From positions 1 through 64,000 of the forward strand of contig JAJPJG010000043.1 in NCBI GenBank assembly GCA_021324395.1: a stretch of 64,000 nt of DNA, read 5' to 3'. The DNA is from Spartobacteria bacterium (GTDB lineage: Bacteria; Verrucomicrobiota; Verrucomicrobiia; Chthoniobacterales; Chthoniobacteraceae). The notes beneath the pieces were generated by a model. That model saw nothing but the letters and a program-made list of their open reading frames with translations. It did no database searches and had not been told where the DNA came from. Positions 8,778 through 18,800 of this stretch are shown piece by piece. How positions within the stretch are numbered: the first letter of the stretch is position 1; the number at the start of each line of letters is the position of its first letter. Made by a program: the position numbers and the translations under genes.

Positions 8778-9128
8778 TTAGCGAACAGTGCCGGACGTTC
8801 CGAAGCTGCTGCTGCCGCTTGTCGTCGCTCCCGCGGTGCCGCTCAATCCGGGCGAAGTGCCCGGACTCGCGCTCGGCGAAGCAGAAGCCGTCGCACTTGG
8901 GCTCGCGGAGGGGCCCGCCGAGCTGCTGCTGGTGCCGCCCGAATTGCCCGCGGTGCCGCCGGATGTTCCGCCGGTTGTTCCGCCACTTGCGCCTACGGTG
9001 CCGCCACCGGACATGCTGGTTCCGCCGGAAGTGCCCGCGCTGCCTGCGCCCGCGGTTTGTGCGAACGCAATGGCCGAACTCAAAGCGACGACGCTTGCCA
9101 ATATTGCTTTTTTCAGTGTCGTTTTCAT
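8778..9128 (-). CDS. Secreted Gly/Ser/Thr-rich low-complexity protein
   Basis: A 116-residue protein with a clear Sec signal peptide (MKTTLKKAILASVVALSSAIAFA, with cleavage likely after AFA-Q) followed by about 90 residues made nearly only of Gly, Ser, Thr, Ala and Pro, with SGGT, GTSGG and SPSAS repeats. No domain is recognisable. The opposite strand also stays open as a proline-rich reading, but the signal peptide favours this strand. It could be an exported linker or matrix-like protein; function unknown. It is convergent with DUF1501, with 20 bp between stops. Confidence 0.6.
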   Translation of the reverse strand: MKTTLKKAILASVVALSSAIAFAQTAGAGSAGTSGGTSMSGGGTVGASGGTTGGTSGGTAGNSGGTSSSSAGPSASPSATASASPSASPGTSPGLSGTAGATTSGSSSFGTSGTVR

Positions 9129-9213
9129 GCGTTATCAATTTCGCGAGGCATCGCGAAACGTAGCGTCGGGTTCGCGCCCGATTGGGCGATAGGTCAAAGC
9201 GAGCGCCCGCGCG

Positions 9214-11649
9214 CTACGCGAACATTTTTCGCAAAATCGAGTCGAGCCGCTCAAGATTGATCGGCTTGATGAGATGCTCGGAGAAGCCGGCTTCGCGCGA
9301 GCGTGCGATGTCGCTCTCCATGCCGAAACCGCTGAGCGCGATTCCGCGCAGTCCGTTGCCGCGCAATTTTTCCATCAGATCAAAACCGGTGCCGTCCGGC
9401 AAACCGAGATCGCTGATGAGCAGCTCGAATTTTTCCTGCCCGGCGAGCTGCAGCGCGGCACCGACGCTGTTGGCGGTTTTGACGCGATAACCGCGGCGCT
9501 CGAGCAGCATCTTCATGCCGATGCACGTGTCTTCGTGGTCGTCGACAAGCAGGATTTTGTGCTGCACAGACGTGCCTGCGAGCGTCGGCGTTTTACTCGG
9601 TTCTTCGGCTGTCGTCGCGGCATCGACAGTTCCAATCTCGACGCAAAATGTCGCGCCATTTCCGAGCCCTTCGCTCAACGCGGAAAGCTTGCCGCCATGC
9701 GCTTCGACCATCGCTTTGGAAATCGCGAGCCCGAGCCCGAGTCCGCCGAAACGGCGCGTGATCGAGCTTTCACCTTGTTCGAACGCGTTAAAAATTTTGT
9801 TGATCCGCTCCGGCGCGATGCCCATGCCGGTGTCGGTGACTTCGATGATCAAACGCCGCGCCCGATCGTTGCGCGAAGCGATGGTGATCTTGCCATGATC
9901 GGTGAATTTCACCGCGTTTTTGATCAAGTTCCAAAACACCTGCTGGAAGCGCGCCGGGTCCGCTTTCACGTGATAATCGGTCGCTTCGAGCTTCACCTCG
10001 ACCGCGAGTTCTTTCGCTTCGATTTCCTTCTGGCAAATTTCGAGCGCGCGATGGATGACGCGATGCGCATTCACGATTTCCGGCGTGAGCTGGAGCTTGC
10101 CATGCGCGATGCGCGTAATATCGAGCAGGTCGTCGATGAGCCGCGCTTCGAGCTCGACGTTGCGCCGGATGATCTCGAGCGAATCGCGGATTGGCTTTTC
10201 GGAGCCGGCGATTTTTTCCAGCTCTGCTACCATCGTGATCACGGGCGAAAGCGGGTTGCGCAACTCGTGCGAAAGCAGCGCGAGGAATTCGTCCTTCGCC
10301 GCGTTTGCCGCGATGAGTTCCTTGCGAATGGTGATGTCGGTCGTGTTGTCCTCGATCAAAAAAAGAATGCCGTGCGTGCGACGTTCCGCGTCCTGCAGGC
10401 GCAGTAAATTGATCGACAAAAAATGCGTCGAGTCATCGCCAGCGGTGACGCGTTGTTCCTTCGCCTGGAACGGTGCGCCGGATGCGATGACGCGCTCGAG
10501 CATCGGCTCGACACCAAGCTTCACGTCGGAAAATTCCAGCGTGTCGATGTCGCGATCGGGCGGCACGCCGCCGAAGTTCTGCGCCATTTCAAGAAAGCTC
10601 TCGTTCGCCTGCAAAAACCGTTTTGTTAACGGATCGATCAGCGCAATTCCCACTGGCATGTTAGCGAGAATTTTTTCATTGAGAAACGTCTCGCGCTCGA
10701 ATCGCTCCGTCGCTTCGAGCTGGCGTGTGTAAAGCCGGCTCACAATCCACGCCGCGGCGATCGAGCCGAGGATGAGCCACGCTTCGATAACGGATGTTTT
10801 CGATACCAGATCGTGCACCGGCTTGTATGCGATCGACACCGGCTGACTTAAAATCGCGGTCCAGCCGCTCGGCTCGACATAATCAAAGGTGACGAAGTTG
10901 TCGTTGAGCCGCAGATGATTTCCTTTGCTCTCGCGCAACGCCTTGATCAGCTCGGTGTCGGCCGGTTTGGTGCCGTCGTTTGGCCGGAAGTTTTCGTCGA
11001 AAAACGGGACGCCGTTTTGATCGATCACCTGCGCAATCGATTGCTCGCCGTAGTTTAGCGCGGCGAGACGCTTGCCGATTCGTTCAGCGAGCACGGTCGC
11101 GCCGATGTAGCCGGTGACTTCGCCGCTGCGCGTGCGCACTGACGCGGAAATAATCGTCGCCGGTCGTCCATCCGGCACGCGCCGAATCAAGCCGGAAACA
11201 TACGCGCCATCCGCATCGCGTGTTTGCGGCAGCCAGTCTTTCGACGAAAAATCGGCGCCGGTCGATTCCAGCGAGGCGGGAATAGAGGCGATCAATTTTC
11301 CCGCCGCGTCGGTGATGAACATTCCGTCGATCTGCGGATGTGAATAAAACGCCTCGGCGAGCCAATCCTGCACCGATGTATCGCCGAATTGCCGCATGAC
11401 CATTCGCTGCGTGAGCGGCAGATTTTGGTAATATTCAATCGCGTCGGCAGTGCGGCGGATGTCGGAATCGATGAGGCTGGCGAGCGATTCGACGAGCGTG
11501 TGCCGGTCAACGACGATTTTGTCTTCGAGCGTGCGCGACAAAATCGAATACGAAATCAGCGCCATCAAAATTGACGGCACACAACCGGCGAGAAAGACCG
11601 CAATCGAAATATCGAGCGGTCGAAAACGTCGTCGGTAAAGCGGTTTCAC
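9214..11649 (-). CDS. Hybrid sensor histidine kinase/response regulator
   Basis: An 811-residue inner-membrane signalling protein. Order of parts: TM1 at about 14-37; a periplasmic Cache-type sensor at 40-285 (FYSHPQIDGMFITDAAGK, GYIGATVLAERI); TM2 at about 287-305; a PAS-like region at 325-440; HisKA with the phospho-acceptor His461 in LLSHELRNPLS; HATPase with the N box NLIKNAVKF (574 on), G1 DTGMG (606) and G2 GGLGLGLAI; and a C-terminal receiver with Asp703/Asp704, phospho-acceptor Asp747 and Lys795. No output domain follows, so the receiver probably passes phosphate on or controls the kinase. The ligand cannot be told. It lies downstream of the DUF885 gene on the same strand, 80 bp apart. 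Confidence 0.94.
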   Translation of the reverse strand: MKPLYRRRFRPLDISIAVFLAGCVPSILMALISYSILSRTLEDKIVVDRHTLVESLASLIDSDIRRTADAIEYYQNLPLTQRMVMRQFGDTSVQDWLAEAFYSHPQIDGMFITDAAGKLIASIPASLESTGADFSSKDWLPQTRDADGAYVSGLIRRVPDGRPATIISASVRTRSGEVTGYIGATVLAERIGKRLAALNYGEQSIAQVIDQNGVPFFDENFRPNDGTKPADTELIKALRESKGNHLRLNDNFVTFDYVEPSGWTAILSQPVSIAYKPVHDLVSKTSVIEAWLILGSIAAAWIVSRLYTRQLEATERFERETFLNEKILANMPVGIALIDPLTKRFLQANESFLEMAQNFGGVPPDRDIDTLEFSDVKLGVEPMLERVIASGAPFQAKEQRVTAGDDSTHFLSINLLRLQDAERRTHGILFLIEDNTTDITIRKELIAANAAKDEFLALLSHELRNPLSPVITMVAELEKIAGSEKPIRDSLEIIRRNVELEARLIDDLLDITRIAHGKLQLTPEIVNAHRVIHRALEICQKEIEAKELAVEVKLEATDYHVKADPARFQQVFWNLIKNAVKFTDHGKITIASRNDRARRLIIEVTDTGMGIAPERINKIFNAFEQGESSITRRFGGLGLGLAISKAMVEAHGGKLSALSEGLGNGATFCVEIGTVDAATTAEEPSKTPTLAGTSVQHKILLVDDHEDTCIGMKMLLERRGYRVKTANSVGAALQLAGQEKFELLISDLGLPDGTGFDLMEKLRGNGLRGIALSGFGMESDIARSREAGFSEHLIKPINLERLDSILRKMFA

Positions 11650-11729
11650 AAATTCGGAATCGTGATGAACGTGTTGTGTTGCGCTTGCACAGCAAGCTCG
11701 CGTGATTTTCGACTGTCAACCAATCGGCT

Positions 11730-13379
11730 TCAACTCTCAACCAACTGCGACTGCCAAATCCAGCTCCACGGAAGCGCGCCGAAGCCGAGAATCCAATCGT
11801 TAAAACGCTTTACGCTCCAGCCGTCGCGACCGACGAGACGCGCATGCAGCTTTTGCAATTCGAGCCGGCCGAGCAAATAACTCATCGGCACCGTCGGCGC
11901 GCTCGTATACCAGTTCACATCGCCCTCGGCGCGTTTTTGCGTGAAGCCGACGCCGTCGACCAAAAACTTCGCCGCGCTCGCGTGGGTCATTTTTCCGGAG
12001 TGCAAACCGCAATCGATCACGATGCGATGCGCGCGCCAGAGCGCGTCGGATAGTTGCATCAAGCGCGCGTGCGGCGCGTTGTAGACTTTGAAATCGACGC
12101 ACATTTTTTCGCACCAAAGCGTCCAGCCCTCGTAAAAAATCGCGTGCGCAAAAAGCCGGCGCAGTTTGCTGCGGTGGCGATTTTGAATGACGAACTGCAC
12201 GTGATGGCCGGGGTAGCCTTCGTGCGCGCAGGTCAGCTCGAGGCCGAAATGCTGCTGCACTTCCGCGCGACGCTTGGCCGGATCGCTTTGCAGCGCGCTC
12301 AAGTCGTTGACCCAGAAAATGCCGGTCTGGTCTTTCGCAAACGGGCCAGGCGAGTGATACGCCGCGGTCGGAAATTGATGACGCAAAAATTCCGGCACGA
12401 GCATGACGCGCAATTTTTCGCCGGGCGGCAGCGTCAGCAGATCGGCTCCAGCAAAGGCTTCACGGACTTTCGTGGTGACGCGCCGGTATTCGTCGAGCAG
12501 CGATTCGCTCGCAGGCGACCATTTTTCAGCCGCGGCATCGATGATTTCGTGCGCCGGTTTCCGGCCGAATTTTGCGGCTTCTTTTTTTAATTCGCCGCGA
12601 AGCTGCGCGATCAATTTGTGGCCGAGCGCCTCGGCTTCCGGCAGCGAATACGGCACGCCCAGCCGTTCGCGGATTAGAAATTCAAACGCATCGCGGCCAA
12701 TCGAAAAGCCGTTCGCCGGCCCCGGCGCTTTGTTGGAAATCGCCCGCGCATATTTTTCAAACGCCGAACACGCGTCATGAAAAAGCGCCGCCGTTTTTTG
12801 CGGACGATCGGAAATGGCGGTGATCTGTTTTTCCAATTCGTCGAGAAACGGCTTCGCGCCTTCGCATGTTTTGATCGCGAGTTTCGTCCAAAGCGGCACC
12901 GGCTTTCGCACGCACGCCGCGCCCGCGGCTAAAAAATCGGGCAGTTTCGCGAGCCGGCTTTCGATGGCAGGTCGTGCGTGCCGCAAATTGTCCGCGTAAC
13001 GAATGACGAGTCCGAAGATCGATTGGATCGCCGCGTCGCAATGCATTTGCGGATTCGTTCGCCAGCGTTCGAATTTTTCGTGATGCAGCAAACCGGTTCG
13101 CAGCATTGAAAGAAATCCGCGCCGATCCAGCCAGTCGTCGCCGCGAAATGCGTCGTCCGCCAGCATCTCGACCGCGTGCAACGTCTCGCGCAAAAGTCTC
13201 GTGTAGCGGCGATGTGTCTCTGCGTCGTTGCGGCCAAGCTGCGATTCGAATTCCGTGAGCCCGAGCTCGCTCGCGTCCTGCGGAAAGAGCGCGTGCGATT
13301 CGTCCAAAAATTTTTGCGCCGTCGCGCGGAAGGTGCGGAGCTCGTGATTCATGGTCGCGATCTTGATCTGGTTCATCAT
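11730..13379 (-). CDS. DUF885 domain-containing protein (predicted metalloprotease)
   Basis: This 549-residue protein belongs to DUF885, a family distantly related to M32/M2-type zinc peptidases. The zinc motif HEGYPGHH is at 386-393, a variant of HExxH that the family conserves, and the likely third ligand lies in the following IFYEGWTLWCEKM. The end (PTVPMSYLLGRLELQKL) is also family-typical. No signal peptide is seen, so it is probably cytoplasmic, although many relatives are exported. Starts at 13379 or at the internal ATG at 13352 are both possible. It is divergent from the glycosyltransferase. Confidence 0.88.
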   Translation of the reverse strand: MMNQIKIATMNHELRTFRATAQKFLDESHALFPQDASELGLTEFESQLGRNDAETHRRYTRLLRETLHAVEMLADDAFRGDDWLDRRGFLSMLRTGLLHHEKFERWRTNPQMHCDAAIQSIFGLVIRYADNLRHARPAIESRLAKLPDFLAAGAACVRKPVPLWTKLAIKTCEGAKPFLDELEKQITAISDRPQKTAALFHDACSAFEKYARAISNKAPGPANGFSIGRDAFEFLIRERLGVPYSLPEAEALGHKLIAQLRGELKKEAAKFGRKPAHEIIDAAAEKWSPASESLLDEYRRVTTKVREAFAGADLLTLPPGEKLRVMLVPEFLRHQFPTAAYHSPGPFAKDQTGIFWVNDLSALQSDPAKRRAEVQQHFGLELTCAHEGYPGHHVQFVIQNRHRSKLRRLFAHAIFYEGWTLWCEKMCVDFKVYNAPHARLMQLSDALWRAHRIVIDCGLHSGKMTHASAAKFLVDGVGFTQKRAEGDVNWYTSAPTVPMSYLLGRLELQKLHARLVGRDGWSVKRFNDWILGFGALPWSWIWQSQLVES

Positions 13380-13500
13380 TTTTCCGCCAGATCAAGTTCG
13401 CGATCCGATCCGGAGACGTTTGGAATTGCGCTTGACCCATAAAAGCAAACCGGCATCATTCCGCGCGAATTGGACAGAAAACGCCCGATTCCTACTGAAA

Positions 13501-15024
13501 ATGACTATGGCAGCAGGCACAGCCCACATAATTTGGACAATTTGTTACCTCGTTGTGCTCTTCGGGCTCTCGATTTACGGACTGCATCGCTACTGCATCG
13601 TCTATCTGTTTTTAAAATATAAACGAAACGTGCCGAAGCCGGCGGGCACGTTCGCAAAGCTCCCGCGAGTGACCGTGCAGTTGCCGATTTTTAACGAGCT
13701 TTACGTCGTCGAGCGGCTGTTGAAATCGGTCGCGGAACTCGATTATCCGCGCGAGTTGCTGCAGATTCAGGTGCTGGATGATTCGACCGACGAAACGCGC
13801 GAGATCAGCGCGGCGACAGTCGAGGAATTGCAGGCGCTCGGTTTCGACATCGAACTGATTCACCGAGTCGATCGCAGCGGCTACAAAGCGGGCGCGCTCG
13901 AAGGCGGACTGAAATGCTGCAAAGGCGAGTTCATTCTGATTCTTGATGCGGACTTCGTTCCGACTCGCGATCTTTTAAAGAAAACGATCCAGTTTTTCAC
14001 CGATCCACAAATCGGGCTCGTCCAAACGCGATGGGGCCACATCAATCGCACCTACTCGCTGCTCACGCGCGTGCAGGCGATGTTCCTCGACGGCCATTTG
14101 ATGCTCGAGCAAACCGCGCGCAGCCGCAGCGGACGCTTTTTTAATTTCAACGGAACCGCTGGCCTCTGGCGTCGCTCGTGCATCGATTCGAGCGGCGGCT
14201 GGCAGCACGACACGCTGACCGAAGACCTCGACCTCAGCTATCGCGCGCAGCTCAAAGGCTGGAAATTTGTGTTTCTCGCGGACCTCGTCACGCCGGCGGA
14301 GTTGCCGGTCGAGATCAATGGCTTCAAATCGCAGCAGCATCGCTGGACGAAAGGTTCGATCCAGACGTGCAAAAAAATCCTGCCAACGATCTGGCGCAGC
14401 AAGCTGCCGTTGCCGATCAAGATCGAGGCGACTGCGCATCTCACGTCGAATTTCGCCTATTTGCTGCTCGTGTTTTTGTGCGTGCTTTTGCATCCGTCCA
14501 CCGGCGGTCTCGGCGGCGGAATCTGGCGCACGGTGCTGCTAGACATTCCGATTTTCTGCATCGCATCGGTTTCGGTTGCGGTCTTTTACATTTGCGCGCA
14601 GCGCGAGCTTTATCCGAAAACGTGGTGGAAGGAAATTTTACTGCTTCCACTTTTGCTCGGACTCGGCGTCGGACTCGCGATCAATAACGCCAAAGCCGTT
14701 TTGGAAGCCGTCTTTAATCACGTAAGCGAATTTACCCGCACGCCGAAATACGGTATCGAAAATAAATCCCAGTCCTGGCGCGCGGCAAAATACGCGTCGA
14801 TCAAAACGGCGGTGCCGCTCATCGAGCTTGCGTTCGCGATTTATTTTACCGGCGTTTTTCTCGACGCGCTGCTCACCGGCCAATGGCTTTCGCTGCCGTT
14901 TTTGCTGATGTTCCAAGGCGGTTTCGCATACGTCGCACTTTCGTCGATGGCGCAGTGGATGCCGCGTTTTAGCAGCGAAACCGCAGACGAGCCTGACGAC
15001 GAGGAAGAAGCCGTTCCGGCTTAA
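13501..15024 (+). CDS. Processive beta-glycosyltransferase, GT2 family (CslA/cellulose synthase-like)
   Basis: A 507-residue membrane glycosyltransferase that builds a beta-linked polysaccharide or glycolipid from a nucleotide sugar. N-terminal TM at about 10-37, catalytic domain with VLDDSTDET, DAD (149-151), TED (240-242) and the processivity motif QQHRW (278-282), then four TM helices to the C terminus. The layout resembles plant CslA (beta-mannan synthase) and bacterial relatives without a PilZ domain. An open reading extends upstream to 13351, but that part overlaps the divergent DUF885 start, so the ATG at 13501 in ATGACTATGGC is chosen. The donor sugar is not predictable. Confidence 0.88.
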   Translation: MTMAAGTAHIIWTICYLVVLFGLSIYGLHRYCIVYLFLKYKRNVPKPAGTFAKLPRVTVQLPIFNELYVVERLLKSVAELDYPRELLQIQVLDDSTDETREISAATVEELQALGFDIELIHRVDRSGYKAGALEGGLKCCKGEFILILDADFVPTRDLLKKTIQFFTDPQIGLVQTRWGHINRTYSLLTRVQAMFLDGHLMLEQTARSRSGRFFNFNGTAGLWRRSCIDSSGGWQHDTLTEDLDLSYRAQLKGWKFVFLADLVTPAELPVEINGFKSQQHRWTKGSIQTCKKILPTIWRSKLPLPIKIEATAHLTSNFAYLLLVFLCVLLHPSTGGLGGGIWRTVLLDIPIFCIASVSVAVFYICAQRELYPKTWWKEILLLPLLLGLGVGLAINNAKAVLEAVFNHVSEFTRTPKYGIENKSQSWRAAKYASIKTAVPLIELAFAIYFTGVFLDALLTGQWLSLPFLLMFQGGFAYVALSSMAQWMPRFSSETADEPDDEEEAVPA

Positions 15025-15048
15025 TTTCACGCTCCCCTCGTTGCGGCT

Positions 15049-15064
15049 TGGCACAAACCGTGCT
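15049..15064 (+). promoter_or_regulatory. Candidate sigma-54 promoter (-24/-12) before the L,D-transpeptidase
   Basis: TGGCAC-N5-GTGCT matches the sigma-54 consensus TGGCAC-N5-TTGCW at all but one of the fixed positions, and keeps the required GG-N10-GC spacing. The expected start of transcription would be only a few bases before the ATG at 15080, which weakens the call. No sigma-54 activator is in the window. Confidence 0.3.
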
Positions 15065-15079
15065 TAATAAAGCTGCATC

Positions 15080-15664
15080 ATGAGCTTTGGACGTGTTGTT
15101 TTCATGGTTTGCACGGCTTTGATGTCCGTTCGCGCCTTTTCATACGATGTGGAACGCAACGTAATCATCAGCGTTCCCGATCAGAAACTTGCCGTTTTGG
15201 AAAACGGCGAGCCCATTGCCGAGTATCGCGTTTCGACTTCGCGCTACGGCTTGGGCGATCGGTTTAACAGCTACGCTACGCCGCTTGGCGAAATGCAAGT
15301 TGCCGCAAAAATCGGTGACGGCATGCCGATGGGCGCAGTTTTTAAAAATCGCCACGTTACCGGCGAAATCCTTCCGCCGAATGCGAGCGGACGCGATCCG
15401 ATCGTCACGCGAATCCTCTGGCTGCGCGGATTGCAATCGTGCAACAGCAACGCATTTAGCCGCAATATCTACATTCACGGAACGCCAGTGGAGCGGCTCA
15501 TCGGCCGTCCGGCGAGCTACGGCTGCATTCGCATGCGTTCGCGCGACGTCGTCCAGTTGTTCAACATGGTGCAAGTGGGCGCAAAAATCAGTGTGACTAC
15601 GCTGTCAATTCATCGCGCGTTAGCCGCTGCGACAACGTTCGGTAGCCGTTTGGCTGCGAATTAA
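15080..15664 (+). CDS. L,D-transpeptidase (YkuD family), exported
   Basis: A 194-residue protein with a signal peptide (MSFGRVVFMVCTALMSVRAF) and a YkuD domain. The catalytic motif is complete: HGTPVERLIGRPASYGCIRM with His133 and the nucleophile Cys149, then Arg151. The enzyme forms 3-3 peptidoglycan cross-links, or attaches proteins to peptidoglycan, in the periplasm. Length fits a minimal single-domain member without LysM. It is 55 bp after the glycosyltransferase and may be read from its own promoter. Confidence 0.92.
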   Translation: MSFGRVVFMVCTALMSVRAFSYDVERNVIISVPDQKLAVLENGEPIAEYRVSTSRYGLGDRFNSYATPLGEMQVAAKIGDGMPMGAVFKNRHVTGEILPPNASGRDPIVTRILWLRGLQSCNSNAFSRNIYIHGTPVERLIGRPASYGCIRMRSRDVVQLFNMVQVGAKISVTTLSIHRALAAATTFGSRLAAN

Positions 15665-15692
15665 AAAACGGGCGTTTTCAGCCGCCGTTTTT
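15664..15692 (+). terminator. Probable intrinsic terminator after the L,D-transpeptidase
   Basis: AAAAACGG (15664-15671) pairs with CCGTTTTT (15685-15692); the stem is capped by GC pairs and ends in a T-run, directly after the TAA stop. Confidence 0.5.
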
Positions 15693-15756
15693 CTTTCGGT
15701 AAGCAATTTAGCCTGTTCCACAGGAATTTTCTGCTTTTAGGCGATTTTTCTTGTCG

Positions 15757-15772
15757 CCACTATATATTGTGG
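15757..15772. promoter_or_regulatory. NrdR box 1 upstream of nrdJ
   Basis: CCACTATATATTGTGG matches the 16-bp NrdR box consensus (acaCwAtATaTwGtgt) at every strongly conserved position and is nearly palindromic. NrdR is the ATP/dATP-sensing repressor of ribonucleotide reductase genes. Confidence 0.8.
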
Positions 15773-15788
15773 TTACCTTATCGAGAGT

Positions 15789-15804
15789 AGTCAATATGGT
15801 GTGG
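15789..15804. promoter_or_regulatory. NrdR box 2 upstream of nrdJ
   Basis: AGTCAATATGGTGTGG lies exactly 32 bp after box 1 (three helical turns, the usual spacing for paired NrdR boxes) and keeps the core C-W-A-T-A-T and W-G-T-G positions. The GTGGTTAC end of both boxes is repeated with the same 32-bp period. Confidence 0.72.
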
Positions 15805-15873
15805 TTACTCACAGACTAATCACATCATATCGGCATCTTGTCCCCAAGAAATTCACAATTCGAAAGCACCGCC

Positions 15874-18800
15874 ATGATCAAACTCAAATCCGGCGTTCGC
15901 GCCAGCCGCCTCAAAGTCAATGCACCATCCCGTCGCCTCGGCAAAGGGTTGAAAATCGATCGCGTTTTTAGCGACGAAACCATTCCGCCATTCGAGCAAA
16001 TCGAATGGGAAAAACGCACGGCCGAAATCACCGACGACAGCCAAAAAACGATCTTTAAACAAGAGAACGTCGAGGTGCCCAAAAGCTGGAGTGCTCTCGC
16101 AACGAAAATCGCCGTGTCGAAATATTTCTACGGCGATATCGCACACGGCACGGATCCATACAAAGGCGGCCGGGAAAATTCCGTTAAACAACTCGTTCAC
16201 CGCGTCACACGCACGATCACCGATTGCGGTGTGAAGGACGGCTACTTCGCGAGTGCCGAGGATGCGGAGCGCTTTTACGACGAGCTCACGTGGCTTTGCG
16301 TGAATCAATACGGCGCGTTCAATTCGCCGGTCTGGTTCAACGTCGGTCTTCATCACGAATACGGCGTCGGCAAAAACGCGGGCGAAGGCAACTATTTCTA
16401 CAATCACGCGACCGGCAAAGCCGAGCGTGCGCCGACGCAATACGAATATCCGCAAGGCAGCGCGTGCTTCATCCAGTCGGTGAGCGACACGATGGAAGAC
16501 ATCATGCGTCTGGCGCAAAGCGAGGCGATGCTTTTCAAATACGGCAGCGGCACGGGCAGCGATCTATCCACGCTCCGTTCGACACGCGAAAAACTGAGCG
16601 GTGGCGGAAAACCGAGCGGCCCGCTTTCATTTCTGAAAGTCTATGACCAGGTCGCTAACGTCGTTAAAAGCGGCGGAAAGACGCGGCGCGCGGCGAAAAT
16701 GAACACGCTCAAAGATTGGCACCCCGACATCGAGGAGTTCATCGTCGCGAAAACGAACGAGGAGAAAAAAGCGTGGGCGCTCATCGAGCACGGCTACGAC
16801 GGCAGCTACAACGGCGAAGCTTACGGCTCGATCATGTATCAAAATGAAAACCTCAGCGTGCGGGTGAGCGACGAATTCATGCAGGCCGCGATCGATGGCC
16901 GCGAGTGGTGGACGAGGCGCGTCACCGACGGCCAGCCGTGTGAACGCAAAGATGCGCGCACTTTGCTCCGCAAAATTTCCGAAGGAACGCATCTCTGTGG
17001 CGATCCGGGCATCCAATTCGACACGACCATCCACAAATGGCATACGTGCAAAGGCACCGCGCGCCAGAACTCGACCAATCCTTGCAGCGAATATCTTTTC
17101 CTCGACAACACCGCGTGCAATCTCGCGTCGCTCAACCTGCTCAAATACAAAAAACCCGACGGCACATTTGATGTCGAGCGCTTCAAGGCGGCAGTGCGCC
17201 TGTTCATCACCGCGCAGGAAATCATCGTCGATAACGCGAGCTATCCGATCAAAGAAATCGCCGAAAATTCGCACATTTTCCGCACACTCGGCCTCGGCTA
17301 CGCGAACCTCGGCGCGCTCATCATGAGTTACGGCCTCGGCTATGATAGCGACGAAGGCCGCGCGCTCGCCGGCGCGATTACCGCAGTCATGCACGGCGAG
17401 GCTTATCGCCAGAGCGCGCAGATGGCGAAGATCATGGGGCCGTTCCCCGGCTACAAAGACTCGCGCGCCAGCGGCGTCGAGAAGCCGCTCGCGAAAGACA
17501 ACGTCGCGTCGATGCTCGAAGTCATCGAGCAACACCGAGCGGCGGTGGCGGAAATTCATCCGTCGGAAAAATTCGCTTATCTCAAGGACGAAGCGAAACG
17601 CGTTTGGGACGACGTCAGCGCGCTCGGCATCAAGCACGGCTACCGCAACGCGCAGGTCACCGTCCTCGCGCCGACTGGCACGATCGGCTTTTTGATGGAC
17701 TGCGACACGACCGGCATCGAGCCCGATATCGCGCTCGTAAAATACAAACTGCTCGCAGGCGGCGGCATGTTAAAAATCGTCAACCAAACGGTGAGACCTG
17801 CGCTCGAAAACCTCGGCTATTCCGCCGCCGAAATCGAAAAAATGATCGCGCACATCGACAAGTGGGACACGATCGAGGACGTGCAGGACGAACAAACGGG
17901 CGAGGTCATCCGCAGCGGATTGAAAGAAGAGCACCTGCCCGTTTTCGACTGCGCATTCAAACCGCATCGCGGCAAACGCTCGCTCCATTACCGTGGACAC
18001 ATTCGCATGATGGCCGCCGCGCAGCCGTTCTTGAGCGGCGCGATTTCCAAAACCGTCAACCTGCCCGAGCACGCCACGGTCGAGGACATCATGAACACCT
18101 ACATCGAGGGCTGGAAACTCGGCCTCAAAGCGATCGCCATTTACCGCGACGGCAGCAAACGCAGCGCGCCGTTGAATGTTAAAAAGACGAAAGACATGGG
18201 CGCATCGGAAGTCGAAGCCGAGCTTTCCTCAAAAGCCGAACTCGAAGCGCGCGTCATCGAACTCGAGAAAGAGCTCACCGCGTTGCGCGGCATGCTCAAC
18301 CAGCCGCAGCGCCATCGCATGCCCGACACCCGCGTCTCGCTCACGCACAAATTCGAGATCGCCGGGCACGAAGGCTACATCACCGTCGGCCTCTACGAGG
18401 ACGGCCAGCCGGGCGAACTCTTCATCCAGATGAGCAAAGAAGGCAGCACCATCGGCGGCCTCATGGATACCGTCGCTACGCTCACATCGATGGCGTTGCA
18501 ATATGGCGTCCCGCTGCAATCGCTCGTCAAAAAATTTGCCTATCAACGCTTCGAGCCGAGCGGCTTCACGCGCAATCCCGATATCCGCAACGCGACGAGC
18601 ATCACCGACTACGTCTTCCGCTGGCTCGCGTGCCAGTTCATCAAGGGCTACAAGGAAGCCACATCGCCGCACTCAACACAGCCCGAGTTGCCGATGAAAG
18701 GCATCTCCGAGATGGAAAAGAAAGCCGTCAACCGTCCCGTGCCCGAGCTCACGCGCAACGAAAAGGAAATCATCGACGTCATCACGAACAAAACCAACAG

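Noticed and set aside
8788..9192. Proline-rich 134-codon reading on the plus strand
   Set aside because: The minus strand encodes a signal peptide plus low-complexity body; the plus reading has no start signal or export signal.
9274..10407. 377-codon open reading on the plus strand
   Set aside because: Antisense to the histidine kinase, whose HisKA, HATPase and receiver motifs are unmistakable.
15665..15873. Cobalamin riboswitch before nrdJ
   Set aside because: The leader is short and has no B12-box-like core; its only CGCCACT piece is part of the NrdR box.
16627..17637. 336-codon open reading on the minus strand
   Set aside because: Antisense to nrdJ and without any recognisable motif.
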